64,000 nt of DNA, taken from NCBI GenBank assembly GCA_029261355.1, contig JAJDBM010000012.1, positions 1 through 64,000 of the forward strand. Reading direction: 5' to 3'. Under the pieces are notes generated by a model. That model was not told the origin of the DNA and ran no database searches. It worked only from the letters and a program-made list of their open reading frames with translations. The translations under genes and the position numbers were made by a program. This DNA is from Nitrospirales bacterium. Its GTDB lineage: Bacteria > Nitrospirota > Nitrospiria > Nitrospirales > UBA8639. Positions 17,123 through 24,838 of the stretch are shown piece after piece (position 1 is the stretch's first letter; every line of letters begins with the position of its first letter).

Positions 17123-17456
17123 TGGCATCCTGCTCAGAATCGGGGAGTAAGACTTGGATGAGACCATCGGTCTCGCGCACCTCGAAGATGGGCACTCGCC
17201 ACGATTCATTTGGGTTTTTCAGACACGTCCCTGTTTGAATATCAAACTTCCAGCCATGCCAAGGACAGGCAACGAGGTTGCCTTCTACTGGGCCTTCTCC
17301 GAGTGGTCCTCCTGCATGGGGGCATGTGTTATCCATCGCGTAGATCGTGCCGTCAATATTAAATAACGCCAGTCCAACATCTCTCAACTCAACCGACATA
17401 CCGGTTCCTGGTTGCAGGTCTGCCTTTTTGCCAACGGTAATAAATCGTTTTTCCAT
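17040..17456 (-). CDS. Rieske [2Fe-2S] ferredoxin-type protein
   Basis: 138 residues. Both Rieske ligand boxes are present: CPHAGGPLGEG (C-x-H) near residue 45 and CPWHGWKFD (C-x-x-H) near 64, holding one 2Fe-2S cluster. The length and lack of a membrane helix suit a soluble ferredoxin such as a dioxygenase electron carrier or a nitrite-reductase-small-subunit-like protein. No oxygenase gene is adjacent. The C-terminal about 28 residues (GEEEPTHGVASDC and beyond) are low in structure and lie over the convergent gene. No strong ribosome site precedes the ATG. Confidence 0.88.
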   Translation of the reverse strand: MEKRFITVGKKADLQPGTGMSVELRDVGLALFNIDGTIYAMDNTCPHAGGPLGEGPVEGNLVACPWHGWKFDIQTGTCLKNPNESWRVPIFEVRETDGLIQVLLPDSEQDAITISLQSGEEEPTHGVASDCSPPTSPP

Positions 17457-17616
17457 GGAATATACGATAACAGGTGAAAGCCGGGTAGTGTAGCAGGGGT
17501 ATCGTATAGCATCAAGGCCAATGAGGTGCCATCTTGATTCTCTTGTTCGACGATGCTATAGAAAATGTGTAGTCCGTTTGGGGCAGTGAAAGTGTCAACT
17601 CTCATTTGGTATCCCA

Positions 17617-18153
17617 ATGGAAATGACCTTACTTCTCAATGCCACGTATGAGCCGCTGCGAGTTGTTGGCTGGCAGAAAGCCATCACCTTGTTATGGCAA
17701 GGCAAGGTCGAAGTCCTCGAATTTCACGAACGTGATATTCGAGGCATTTCTATGAGTTTCAAGCTACCCTCCGTCATGCGTCTATTGAAGATGGTGAAGT
17801 TGCGGGGGAACTATCACGCCGTCAAATTTTCACGCATCAATATTTTTACTCGAGATGGCTATACCTGCCAGTATTGCTATCAACGCTTTCGCACAGAAGA
17901 ATTGACGTTTGATCATGTGATGCCCATTGCGAAGGGCGGAAAGAAAACATGGGAAAATATTGTCACGGCCTGCTGGCGTTGTAATAACCGTAAAAGTGGA
18001 CGATTGCCACATGAAGCAAGTATGAAGTTATTGAAAAAACCAGTCAAGCCACGATGGACGCCACGTCTCACCTTAATGATTGGCATTCGAAATGCTCCTG
18101 AAAGTTGGCGTGACTATCTGTATTGGAATATGGAACTCGATGCCGATGGCTAG
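17617..18153 (+). CDS. HNH endonuclease family protein
   Basis: 178 residues. The N-terminal part (TLLLNATYEPLRVVGWQKAI) and the C-terminal part (LTLMIGIRNAPESWRDYLYW) match a widespread chromosomal HNH family. The nuclease core is YTCQYC near residue 86, LTFDHVMPIAKGGK near 101 with the catalytic histidine, NIVTACWRCNNRK near 119. Two CxxC pairs bind a structural zinc. It is usually chromosomal and not tied to a restriction system; the role is unknown. It is divergent from the Rieske gene. Confidence 0.87.
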   Translation: MEMTLLLNATYEPLRVVGWQKAITLLWQGKVEVLEFHERDIRGISMSFKLPSVMRLLKMVKLRGNYHAVKFSRINIFTRDGYTCQYCYQRFRTEELTFDHVMPIAKGGKKTWENIVTACWRCNNRKSGRLPHEASMKLLKKPVKPRWTPRLTLMIGIRNAPESWRDYLYWNMELDADG

Positions 18154-18414
18154 GATTGAGAGTTACTCTTTATAAAGCCGTCACTCCATGGTTTTTCTCT
18201 TCTCAGAACTAATTTTTCCCTTCTTTCTCTCAAGCCGGTTCTTTAAATCTCGGAATATGGCGTGAATTTCGCTCACGATGCAGAAATCTGTTGTGGGATC
18301 TTGGCGAGACTTGTTTGCGCTTATGCATAATCAGTGAGTGGTGTCATCTCAGTGAAGGGCTCATGTTGTGTTTAAGGAGTTTTTGAAAGAGTGGGGGGAT
18401 GATGGGAGGGAAGT

Positions 18415-18467
18415 GGGCCTTATCACAGTTGGCATGTCAGGTAATGGAATGCTAGGTGATAAGGCCC
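18415..18467. repeat. 12-base perfect inverted repeat in a gene-free stretch
   Basis: Arms gggccttatcac (18415-18426) and gtgataaggccc (18456-18467) are exact reverse complements separated by 29 bases. The stretch 18154-18558 holds no supportable gene. The stem could be a transcript end shared by the convergent HNH and zinc-ribbon genes, although no T run follows, or part of a small RNA or mobile repeat. Confidence 0.6.
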
Positions 18468-18558
18468 CAGAAACGAATGAGAAATTAACTATCTGACTAA
18501 TCTTTTGATTCCCTCGGCCCTTGAACCAAGACGGTGTTCGAGCATGTCACGGTTTTCG

Positions 18559-18708
18559 TTATGTTCGAACGAGAGGATTGGGTCGTTGTTCAGCTTGTAG
18601 ACGTTTCCCACAATTAATACAGACAAATACCATTAATGCCATACCGGCTTCCATGTCCACTTCACGATCTAAAATCATTGTGCCTTCACATTTCTCACAA
18701 CTTCGCAT
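18559..18708 (-). CDS. small zinc-ribbon protein
   Basis: 49 residues from the ATG at 18708. It carries two CxxC pairs, CEKC at about residues 4-7 and CINC near 31-34, separated by a hydrophobic stretch, and so would form a zinc ribbon. The last third is basic (KRLQAEQRPNPLVRT). A GGATG sequence upstream is a weak ribosome site. The paired cysteines in a short protein support a real gene. Function unknown; perhaps nucleic-acid binding. Confidence 0.6.
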   Translation of the reverse strand: MRSCEKCEGTMILDREVDMEAGMALMVFVCINCGKRLQAEQRPNPLVRT

Positions 18709-19175
18709 GACTACATCCCTTTCCTTCCACTCTGACAATAATGAAATGAACAATCAAAAAAAGATGAATAGGCAAATTTTACCTAGCAGAAAAATCGAAA
18801 GTACCACAGACGCTCACTCTTACGCCAGTTTACTGCTTCGTGGTCTTCAAGGCGGTACGATTTGAAAAGGTTCGACTAGTTGTTAGCATGGCACAGTGGC
18901 TTTCTTTTTTCCATGGTGCATGTCCACCACAGAAGGGCTTGCGGTAGGGCCTATGACCTACTTGTTATTATGGTTGAAGGCTTCTTTAAGAGGAAGGCAG
19001 AATGAAAGACAGAAGGATGATATTGGGAATGGAACAGAGTGAAGATCTTACGAAGAGCAGCCGAAATAGAGAGTGGGTCACTCTCAAAGAGGACTCCTGT
19101 TCTCAGTATTGCGCGGCTACCCATGTGCCAAATTAGTCGATAGAGCTGCGTATCAACTGAAAAGGTCTTGAGTAT
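18709..19175. other. 467-base stretch without a supported gene
   Basis: Contains the upstream regions of the divergent zinc-ribbon and metallopeptidase genes. A minus-strand open frame (18951-19349) overlaps the start of the metallopeptidase and has no recognisable motif, so it is treated as chance. No promoter with good spacing was recognised. Confidence 0.5.
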
Positions 19176-20210
19176 ATGGCGAACACAGCCATCATAGAAG
19201 AACCTGTTTGGGCCAGTTTGCCTGACGAGCAGTTGCTTGACCTGCGCCTCTGTGATCTTCATGTGCACATACAGGGAACCCCTCTCGCGCAATCGATAAA
19301 GCAATTGTGCAAGGAACTTGCGGGTCATGGCCTGAGGTTTCGTCCGCATTGTTGGTTGTCAGATGATTGGTATTGTCCTGATGGGATTCCCGGCATTGCG
19401 ATTCCCTTTTATATGAGTCATCCGCGATTGGCCAAATTAGAACTGAGTCAAATGCTTGAGGTGGAAGGGGGGACTCCTGACTGGTGCATGCGTATTCTCC
19501 GACATGAAGCTGGGCATGCCATAGAAAATGCCTATCGACTGCGACGACGGCATCGACGGCAACAGCTCTTTGGGAAAACCACGAACCCCTATCCTGATTG
19601 TTATTTGCCCAAGCCCTATAGCAAGCGCTTTGTCCTTCATTTAGATACCTGGTATGCACAAAGCCATCCTGACGAAGATTTTGCCGAAACATTTGCCGTG
19701 TGGCTAACGCCGGGTTCCGATTGGAAGGAACGCTATGACGGATGGCCGGCTATAAAGAAATTAGAATATATGGATAGCCTGATGACAGAGTTAGTGGGTG
19801 CTGTCCCGCCGGTAACGGCCAAGCAACGAATGGATCCGCTTCATACCTTGAAGAAAACACTTCGCGAGCATTATCAGCAGAAGCGAGAGTTGTATGGATT
19901 AAATTATCCCAATTTTTACGATCGAGATATGAGGCGGCTATTTTCCAATGCCAAGGAGTACAAAGGGCAGCCTGCTGCCGCAAGCTTTGTTCGTCGATTT
20001 CGAAAAGAAGTGCGTCGGAAGGTGGCTGACTGGACGGGAGAATATCAATATACGATTGATCAAGTTCTGAAAGACATCATTGAGTATTGTCGTGAGCGGC
20101 AGTTACGACTCACTGTTCCGGAGGAGCAAGCAAAACTAGATTTCACTATATTCGTCACCGTGCAAACCATGAACTATTTACATGGAGGGCGGCATCGAGT
20201 TGTCCTATGA
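19176..20210 (+). CDS. putative zinc-binding metallopeptidase
   Basis: 344 residues. The zinc site is RHEAGHAIENA near residue 110 (HExxH) with a downstream HPDEDFAETFAVWL near 165 that would give the third ligand. The N-terminal LRLCDLHVHIQGTPL, and RFRPHCWLSDDWYCPDG with GIAIPFYMSHPRL, match a conserved family annotated only as putative zinc metallopeptidase. No signal peptide, so cytoplasmic. Its stop overlaps the ATG of the following ATP-grasp gene (ATGA at 20207), so the two are translationally coupled. Pairing of a peptidase with a carboxylate-amine ligase suggests a shared small peptide or amino-acid conjugate as substrate; this is inference. Confidence 0.82.
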   Translation: MANTAIIEEPVWASLPDEQLLDLRLCDLHVHIQGTPLAQSIKQLCKELAGHGLRFRPHCWLSDDWYCPDGIPGIAIPFYMSHPRLAKLELSQMLEVEGGTPDWCMRILRHEAGHAIENAYRLRRRHRRQQLFGKTTNPYPDCYLPKPYSKRFVLHLDTWYAQSHPDEDFAETFAVWLTPGSDWKERYDGWPAIKKLEYMDSLMTELVGAVPPVTAKQRMDPLHTLKKTLREHYQQKRELYGLNYPNFYDRDMRRLFSNAKEYKGQPAAASFVRRFRKEVRRKVADWTGEYQYTIDQVLKDIIEYCRERQLRLTVPEEQAKLDFTIFVTVQTMNYLHGGRHRVVL

Positions 20211-21229
20211 AAAAGCTTCGAGTTCTCACACTCATGCATGAAGATTTAGTCCCTCCTGAGAATATGGATGGGGTCGATCTGGCCACGGTGGAATGGAAGA
20301 CGGAGTTTGATGTGATTTCCACGCTTCGTGAGATGGGACATGAGGTGAAGCCTGTTGGTGTGCGTGATGAGTTAGATGTGATTCGACATGCCGTCGATGA
20401 ATTTAAGCCGCATATTGCCTTTAATTTATTAGAAGAATTCAACGGGTTTGGTGGATTCGATCAAAACGTGGTTTCCTACCTTGAGCTGGTTGGGATGCCC
20501 TATACGGGGTGCAATCCACGTGGGTTGGTGCTCACACGCGACAAGGGGTGGTCTAAAAAAATCCTCACCTATCACGGGATTTTGTGTCCGGAGTTATCTG
20601 TTTTCCCACTCGGTCGTTCGGTTCGGTGGAGCAATGAGATTCCTTTTCCTGTGATTGTGAAGTCAATTTCTGAGGAAGCCTCTCTGGGTATCTCGCAAGC
20701 CTCCATCGTGGACGATGCTGAAAAATTAGAAGAGCGCGTCAAGTTTATCCACGAAAGTATTGGTAGCAGCGCAATTGTGGAGCAGTTTATTAAAGGCCGA
20801 GAGCTGTATGTTGGTGTGTTGGGGAATCAGCGATTACAAGTGTTCCCGGTCTGGGAATTGATTCTGAAAAACATGCCAAATGATGTTCATCAAGTGGCTA
20901 CGGAGCGAGTGAAATGGAGTGTGAGCTACCAAAAGAAGTATGGCATCACTTCACAGGCAGCCAAGGGATTAACCAAATCCATGACTAACCACATTCAGCA
21001 ATTAGCGAAAAAAGCCTACCGAATTTTGGGATTAAACGGATATGCTCGACTAGATTTTCGCCTGGATGAAGAGGGGAATGTCTATTTTTTAGAAGCCAAC
21101 CCCAATGCCCAAATTGCTTTCGGGGAAGATCTCACTGAATCAGCAGAAAGTGCGGGCTTGTCGTATGAGGGATTCTTGCAAAAGGTATTAAATCTTGGAA
21201 TGCGCTGGAAGCCTGATGATGTTCGATAA
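20207..21229 (+). CDS. ATP-grasp ligase related to D-alanine--D-alanine ligase
   Basis: 340 residues. Seen: N-terminal VLTLMHEDLVPPENM; LLEEFNGFGGFDQNVVSYLE near residue 75; MPYTGCNPRGLVLTRDKGWSK near 96, where Ddl proteins have Y-G and the D-K pair; FPVIVKSISEEASLGIS near 147 (ATP-binding lysine); and a C-terminal ARLDFR with FLEANPNAQIAF near 280-300 (magnesium ligands E and N). The Ddl substrate loop is poorly matched, so it probably links other substrates than D-alanine. It is coupled to the metallopeptidase gene. A second, truncated copy of its 3' end lies at 23235-23399. Confidence 0.83.
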   Translation: MKKLRVLTLMHEDLVPPENMDGVDLATVEWKTEFDVISTLREMGHEVKPVGVRDELDVIRHAVDEFKPHIAFNLLEEFNGFGGFDQNVVSYLELVGMPYTGCNPRGLVLTRDKGWSKKILTYHGILCPELSVFPLGRSVRWSNEIPFPVIVKSISEEASLGISQASIVDDAEKLEERVKFIHESIGSSAIVEQFIKGRELYVGVLGNQRLQVFPVWELILKNMPNDVHQVATERVKWSVSYQKKYGITSQAAKGLTKSMTNHIQQLAKKAYRILGLNGYARLDFRLDEEGNVYFLEANPNAQIAFGEDLTESAESAGLSYEGFLQKVLNLGMRWKPDDVR

Positions 21230-21496
21230 TATGCTCTCACTCTAATTTTTCTCACCTCATCCTACATTCAAACTCCTCAATCTCTTTGTTTTTTTTGTAC
21301 CTCTCCTCAAAAAAATCCTGGTGCTTTTTCCTAATACCTAACAAATATAGATTTTTCACATATTTCTAATCAAGTGGCCTGACAAGACCCTAAACTTGAA
21401 CTCTGCTATAAAAAATATAAAGGGGATGTCCAAAACGGGGGTGTCCATGCGTCTTAAGACTGAGAGCAACACAAACATTTATAGAAAGGAATCAGT
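21230..21496. other. AT-rich gap before the YCII/ECF42 pair
   Basis: No gene. Homopolymer T and A runs occur near 21285-21312. The only structure of note is the candidate ECF42 promoter listed separately. Confidence 0.5.
21427..21453 (+). promoter_or_regulatory. candidate ECF42 promoter (TGTCCA-N17-CGTC)
   Basis: TGTCCA at 21427-21432 and CGTC at 21450-21453 are separated by 17 bases. Published ECF42 promoters, as I recall them, have TGTCGA at -35 and CG(A/T)C at -10, so this is one mismatch from the motif. It lies 44 bases before the YCII gene whose operon encodes an ECF42-type factor, fitting autoregulation. Confidence 0.5.
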
Positions 21497-21844
21497 ATGT
21501 CTAAGAAGAACTATCTCTGTATCCAGCGAAGCGAGTCGGGGAGTTGTGACCAAGGGGAGGGACCATCGCCTGCGCAAATGGAGGAAATGTACACCAAATT
21601 CAATGCCTGGAAAGAGAAATTTCGGGCTAATCTCCACGACCTTGGTGGAAAACTCGGAGGGGGGAAAATTGTGACCTCAGAAAGTACAACTGATGGGCCT
21701 TTCGTCGAAGCCAAGGAAATCATTGGTGGCTATATGATTGTCTCTGCGGACAGTCTAGAAGAGGCGCTAGAGGTAGCCCGACAAAGTCCCGGCGTCTGGA
21801 TGCCTGGGTCAAGTATTGAAGTGAGAGAGATCAGTACGCCTTGA
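21497..21844 (+). CDS. DGPF/YCII-domain protein partnered with ECF42 sigma factor
   Basis: 115 residues. Contains TTDGPFVEAKEIIGGYMIVSA near residue 62, the DGPF motif that names the family, and VWMPGSSIEVREI at the C-terminus. The N-terminus (YLCIQRSES) and a long central helix (EEMYTKFNAWKEKF) are typical. AAAGGA lies about 8 bases before the ATG. The stop overlaps the TTG start of the sigma factor gene (TTGA), so the two are coupled. DGPF proteins are the conserved partners of ECF42 factors; how they work is not established. Confidence 0.88.
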   Translation: MSKKNYLCIQRSESGSCDQGEGPSPAQMEEMYTKFNAWKEKFRANLHDLGGKLGGGKIVTSESTTDGPFVEAKEIIGGYMIVSADSLEEALEVARQSPGVWMPGSSIEVREISTP

Positions 21845-23115
21845 CGACGCCCAGACTCGTCGAGCACTTCTTTCGACACGAATACGGCAGGCTTGTTGCC
21901 ATATTATCTCGACGAGTAGGCGTTGGAAATCTTGAGGCGGTTGAGGACGCCGTTCAGTCCGCCTTGATGAAAGGGCTTGAGGCGTGGGTGATGACGGGTG
22001 TACCGGATAATCCGTCGGGCTGGCTCTTTCGGGTGGCGCACAATAATCTGATGAGTGAGTTGCGTCAGCATACGGGCCGCAGTCGTATTTTAGAGCAACA
22101 TACCAACGATGCCATCAATACTCCGGAGGACGATCCGGAGTGTTTGATGGCGGGGGAAGTGCAGGACGACCTGCTACGAATGTTATTTGTGTGCTGTGAC
22201 GACACGATCTCTGTGGAATCACAGTTAGTCTTGGCCTTGAAGACCCTCTGTGGATTCAACATTCGAGAGATTGCGCTTCGCTTGTTTACCAGCGAAGCCA
22301 ATGTCTACAAGCGCCTTAGTCGAGCCAGAAACCGTTTGCGAGAACATCCCACTCTCTTCGAAGAATGTTCTGGCGAGGATTATTCCACTCGACTCCCAGC
22401 AGTACACAAAATCCTCTACCTCCTTTTCACGGAGGGCCACTTTTCGTCCCATACAGAAATGGCTATTCGCCGAGAGCTGTGTGACGAAGCCATACGGTTG
22501 GCCACTATTTTAGCCGAACATTCGGTAGCGCAGGTTCCGGAAACGTTTGCCCTGTTGGCTTTGATGCATCTGAACGTGGCACGTTTAACCGCTCGTCAGG
22601 ACGGTTCCGGTGGTTTACTTCTATTGGAGGAGCAGGATCGCGGGCTGTGGAATTGTCGGGATATTCAAGTTGGAATGGAGTGGCTAACTCGATGCGCAGA
22701 AGGCGATAGCTTTTCCCGATATCACGCAGAGGCGGGGATTGCAGCAGAACATTGTCTTGCCCCTTCGTTTCAGGAAACTCGTTGGGATCGGATCGTGGAA
22801 TGTTATGAATTACTCGAGCAGATCGCCGCTTCCCCTATACATCAGCTGAACCGTGCGGTTGCCATGGCAGAGTGGCAAGGCCCTGCCTCGGGACTCGCTA
22901 TTCTTCAGGGTTTCGAGCCATCCACCTGGTTAGCGAAGTCTTTCCAGAGTGCCGCGGTATTCGCTGATTTGCATCGGCGCTGTGGGAACACCGAGAAGGC
23001 CAAATGTTATCGGGATAAAGCGATTAATTTGGCTCCCTCTTTGCCAGTCAAAGAGCTGGTAATGCGACGACTTGATGGAGAAAGTGGAATTCGCATTAAG
23101 GGAGATGTTGATTAG
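21841..23115 (+). CDS. ECF42-type RNA polymerase sigma factor with C-terminal extension
   Basis: 424 residues starting with TTG at 21841, overlapping the upstream stop. The N-terminal 170 residues hold the sigma regions: RLVAILSRRVG and EDAVQSALMKGLEAW (region 2.1-2.2), PSGWLFRVAHNNLMSELR (region 2.3-2.4), and FNIREIALRLFTSEANVYKR near 143 (region 4.2 helix-turn-helix). The remaining about 240 residues, with the motif YLLFTEGH, HRAVAM-like NRAVAMAEWQGP and a TPR-like helical end, replace an anti-sigma factor and are the mark of the ECF42 group. No anti-sigma gene is present. Its regulon probably begins with its own operon. Confidence 0.9.
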   Translation: MTTPRLVEHFFRHEYGRLVAILSRRVGVGNLEAVEDAVQSALMKGLEAWVMTGVPDNPSGWLFRVAHNNLMSELRQHTGRSRILEQHTNDAINTPEDDPECLMAGEVQDDLLRMLFVCCDDTISVESQLVLALKTLCGFNIREIALRLFTSEANVYKRLSRARNRLREHPTLFEECSGEDYSTRLPAVHKILYLLFTEGHFSSHTEMAIRRELCDEAIRLATILAEHSVAQVPETFALLALMHLNVARLTARQDGSGGLLLLEEQDRGLWNCRDIQVGMEWLTRCAEGDSFSRYHAEAGIAAEHCLAPSFQETRWDRIVECYELLEQIAASPIHQLNRAVAMAEWQGPASGLAILQGFEPSTWLAKSFQSAAVFADLHRRCGNTEKAKCYRDKAINLAPSLPVKELVMRRLDGESGIRIKGDVD

Positions 23116-23234
23116 GGGTTAGGGTAAGGAGTGATTACCTCATTCACAGAAACTGAATCAGAAACCTTTGAAAATTCTTCGGTTAGCATTCAGAAGCTTA
23201 TTCCGGCTTTACATATCGTTTGGATTAATTTCTT

Positions 23235-23399
23235 AATGAAGAGGGCCGCGTCTATTTCTTAGAATCCAACCCCAATGCCAAAATTCCTTTTGCGGAGGAT
23301 CTCACTGAATCAGCAGAAAGTGGGGGCTTGTCGTATGAGGGATTCTTGCAAAAGGTATTGAATCTTGGAATGCGCTGGAAGCCTGATGATGTTCGGTAG
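23235..23399 (+). pseudogene. truncated second copy of ATP-grasp ligase 3' end
   Basis: An open frame of 54 codons ends in TAG at 23397 and reads EEGRVYFLESNPNAKIPF, then EDLTESAESGGLSYEGFLQK, then MRWKPDDVR. It matches the last 54 codons of the intact gene at 20207-21229 almost residue for residue. The final roughly 120 bases differ at only a few positions, while the first part is more diverged. Weak similarity may extend up to about 23211. The rest of the gene is missing. It is either the tail of a lost paralogue next to the first copy or a partial duplication. Confidence 0.88.
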
Positions 23400-23555
23400 G
23401 GTTCTATTGTCATAACCTCACGCACAATAATCATTTCTCAAAATTCTTTTTTTCCAATTTTATTTCTACAAACAGCAAAGGGTTCTCTAGGTTCTTATTT
23501 CTGCACTGTCTATACCTAGCCTTGATCCCTAGCCTGCCACTTTTCTTTATCTGTT

Positions 23556-24140
23556 TTATATTTCTCCGGTAGCTGATTCCCCGACCAAGTTCTCTAAATT
23601 TTCTCGGTATGTCGATATTGTCCGAAACATTTCTTGATAGGTGTCAGGAACTCTCCTTGCTGCTTGATCTATTAGAGAGTTTATAATCGCCACCATATCA
23701 GAATGAAGTGGATAGGTTCCTCCTGAATTTTCTGAGGTTTCAGTAGGATAGCGCAATTTGAATTTCGTTCCTGTTCTCAGGTCCTGATAATAAGAATGAT
23801 TCAGGTGAACAATCATGGCCTGTAACCGATCCTCCAAACGGAAACCATTATTCTCAATAATTTTGTAGAGTTTGACTAAGTCGTGACTATTTGAAGGCTT
23901 TGCTGAAACTGATGCAATACATGCTTTCATGGAGCATTCAATGGCATGCCCAGTCAATTGTAGCTGAGGGTTTATGAGGTGATGTCTCTTTTTCTCTAAA
24001 ATCGATGCAGCTGCGAGAAACTCTATCGCGATGTGTGCCAATTCATAAGCCTGCAATTCTTTTGGAATGGAAAATGACGGTTCACTAGTAAATTCATAGA
24101 GTTTCTTGATTTTGTTCTGAGTATTTTCAATTTTACTCAT
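23556..24140 (-). CDS. HEPN-like helical protein, function unknown
   Basis: 194 residues, almost entirely helical. The segment QLTGHAIECSMKACI near residue 60 followed by SNSHDLVKLYKII near 82 resembles HEPN-type proteins, which often show a conserved helix and an SHDL-like turn. The classic R-x4-6-H RNase motif is not clear, so an RNase or toxin role cannot be claimed. No antitoxin or nucleotidyltransferase partner is adjacent. It is a single minus-strand gene between the ATP-grasp remnant and the DsrE gene. The family resemblance is moderate. Confidence 0.6.
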   Translation of the reverse strand: MSKIENTQNKIKKLYEFTSEPSFSIPKELQAYELAHIAIEFLAAASILEKKRHHLINPQLQLTGHAIECSMKACIASVSAKPSNSHDLVKLYKIIENNGFRLEDRLQAMIVHLNHSYYQDLRTGTKFKLRYPTETSENSGGTYPLHSDMVAIINSLIDQAARRVPDTYQEMFRTISTYRENLENLVGESATGEI

Positions 24141-24322
24141 AGGTTTCGTTCTCTGAAAGCCAGTATTGTTAAACGTTGGCTTGCAAGTCCAAGTGCACTA
24201 AGATTAAGTGATGATCTTGAGTACTTGAAACATCTTCTTTCAACGTCATAGCTTCAAAGGCAGCACTCATTTCTTACGATTGTTAATGGAGAATGGGTGA
24301 TAAGCGTTTTTGATTTACGGCA

Positions 24323-24673
24323 CTAGTTAAATGCCAAAAACCGGTCGCAGCCTGTGATGATGTTGGAGAGGACGACTAAACCGCAGAAGGTGACTTCTTT
24401 GGGATGTCCTTCCGTCGAGATTTTGTGTTGTTGGCAGCCATAGGCACAGACGAAGAATTTGGCGCCGGAGGAGGCGAGTTCTACGAGGAGTGGGTTTTGG
24501 AGGTTTTTGACGCCTTCGTCAATCAAGTAGAGGTAGACATCCACGCCTGAGCGAAGGGCTTCTTCGCCAAGCTTCGTCACTGTTTCAGCATTAGGGTTTT
24601 CGGGGGGAGTCGACAGTAAAATGCCGAGTTTTTTACCTTTGAGGGACAAATCAGTTGGGATGGGCAGTGACAT
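24323..24673 (-). CDS. DsrE/DsrF-family sulfur-relay-like protein
   Basis: 116 residues with the DsrE fold: strand KLGILLSTPPENPNAETV near residue 14, GVDVYLYLIDEGVKNL near 43, ELASSGAKFFVCAYGCQQH near 65 with cysteines C74 and C78, and a C-terminal FCGLVVLSNIITGCDRFLAF. DsrE proteins carry sulfur on a conserved cysteine or serve as small redox carriers. There is no tusBCD or dsr operon here. Divergent from moaC, so a sulfur-transfer role linked to molybdopterin is tempting but unproved. Confidence 0.75.
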   Translation of the reverse strand: MSLPIPTDLSLKGKKLGILLSTPPENPNAETVTKLGEEALRSGVDVYLYLIDEGVKNLQNPLLVELASSGAKFFVCAYGCQQHKISTEGHPKEVTFCGLVVLSNIITGCDRFLAFN

Positions 24674-24739
24674 CGTGATTCAGGGGGTGAGGTTGTTCAA
24701 TACTCTCAAAAAATGAATGTACGTGGAACTATTGAGGCT

Positions 24740-24773
24740 GTCAAGCATACCTCTTTTCAGGGGTTTGCTTGAC
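24740..24773. promoter_or_regulatory. hairpin between DsrE gene and moaC, overlapping the moa -35 box
   Basis: Arms GTCAAGCA (24740-24747) and TGCTTGAC (24766-24773) are exact reverse complements, and CCTC/GGGG inside can extend the stem. The right arm includes most of the -35 box TTGACG of the moa promoter. As DNA it could be a repressor operator; as RNA it could end leftward or rightward transcripts. Confidence 0.5.
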
Positions 24774-24798
24774 GATGTTTTTGACCCACTCTTATAAT
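24769..24798 (+). promoter_or_regulatory. sigma-70 promoter for moaCDEA
   Basis: TTGACG at 24769-24774 and a consensus TATAAT at 24793-24798, spaced by 18 bases, lie about 40 bases before moaC. It is the best housekeeping promoter seen in the window. Confidence 0.65.
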
Positions 24799-24838
24799 GA
24801 TTCAACTTTCTCATAGTCGTTGATATATATAAGGAGCG

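Noticed and set aside
18951-19349. 132-codon minus-strand frame over the metallopeptidase start
   Set aside because: The opposite strand holds a conserved N-terminus of the metallopeptidase family; the minus product has no motif.
23556-24140. Toxin-antitoxin or abortive-infection role for the HEPN-like protein
   Set aside because: No R-x4-6-H motif could be placed and no antitoxin-like partner gene is adjacent.
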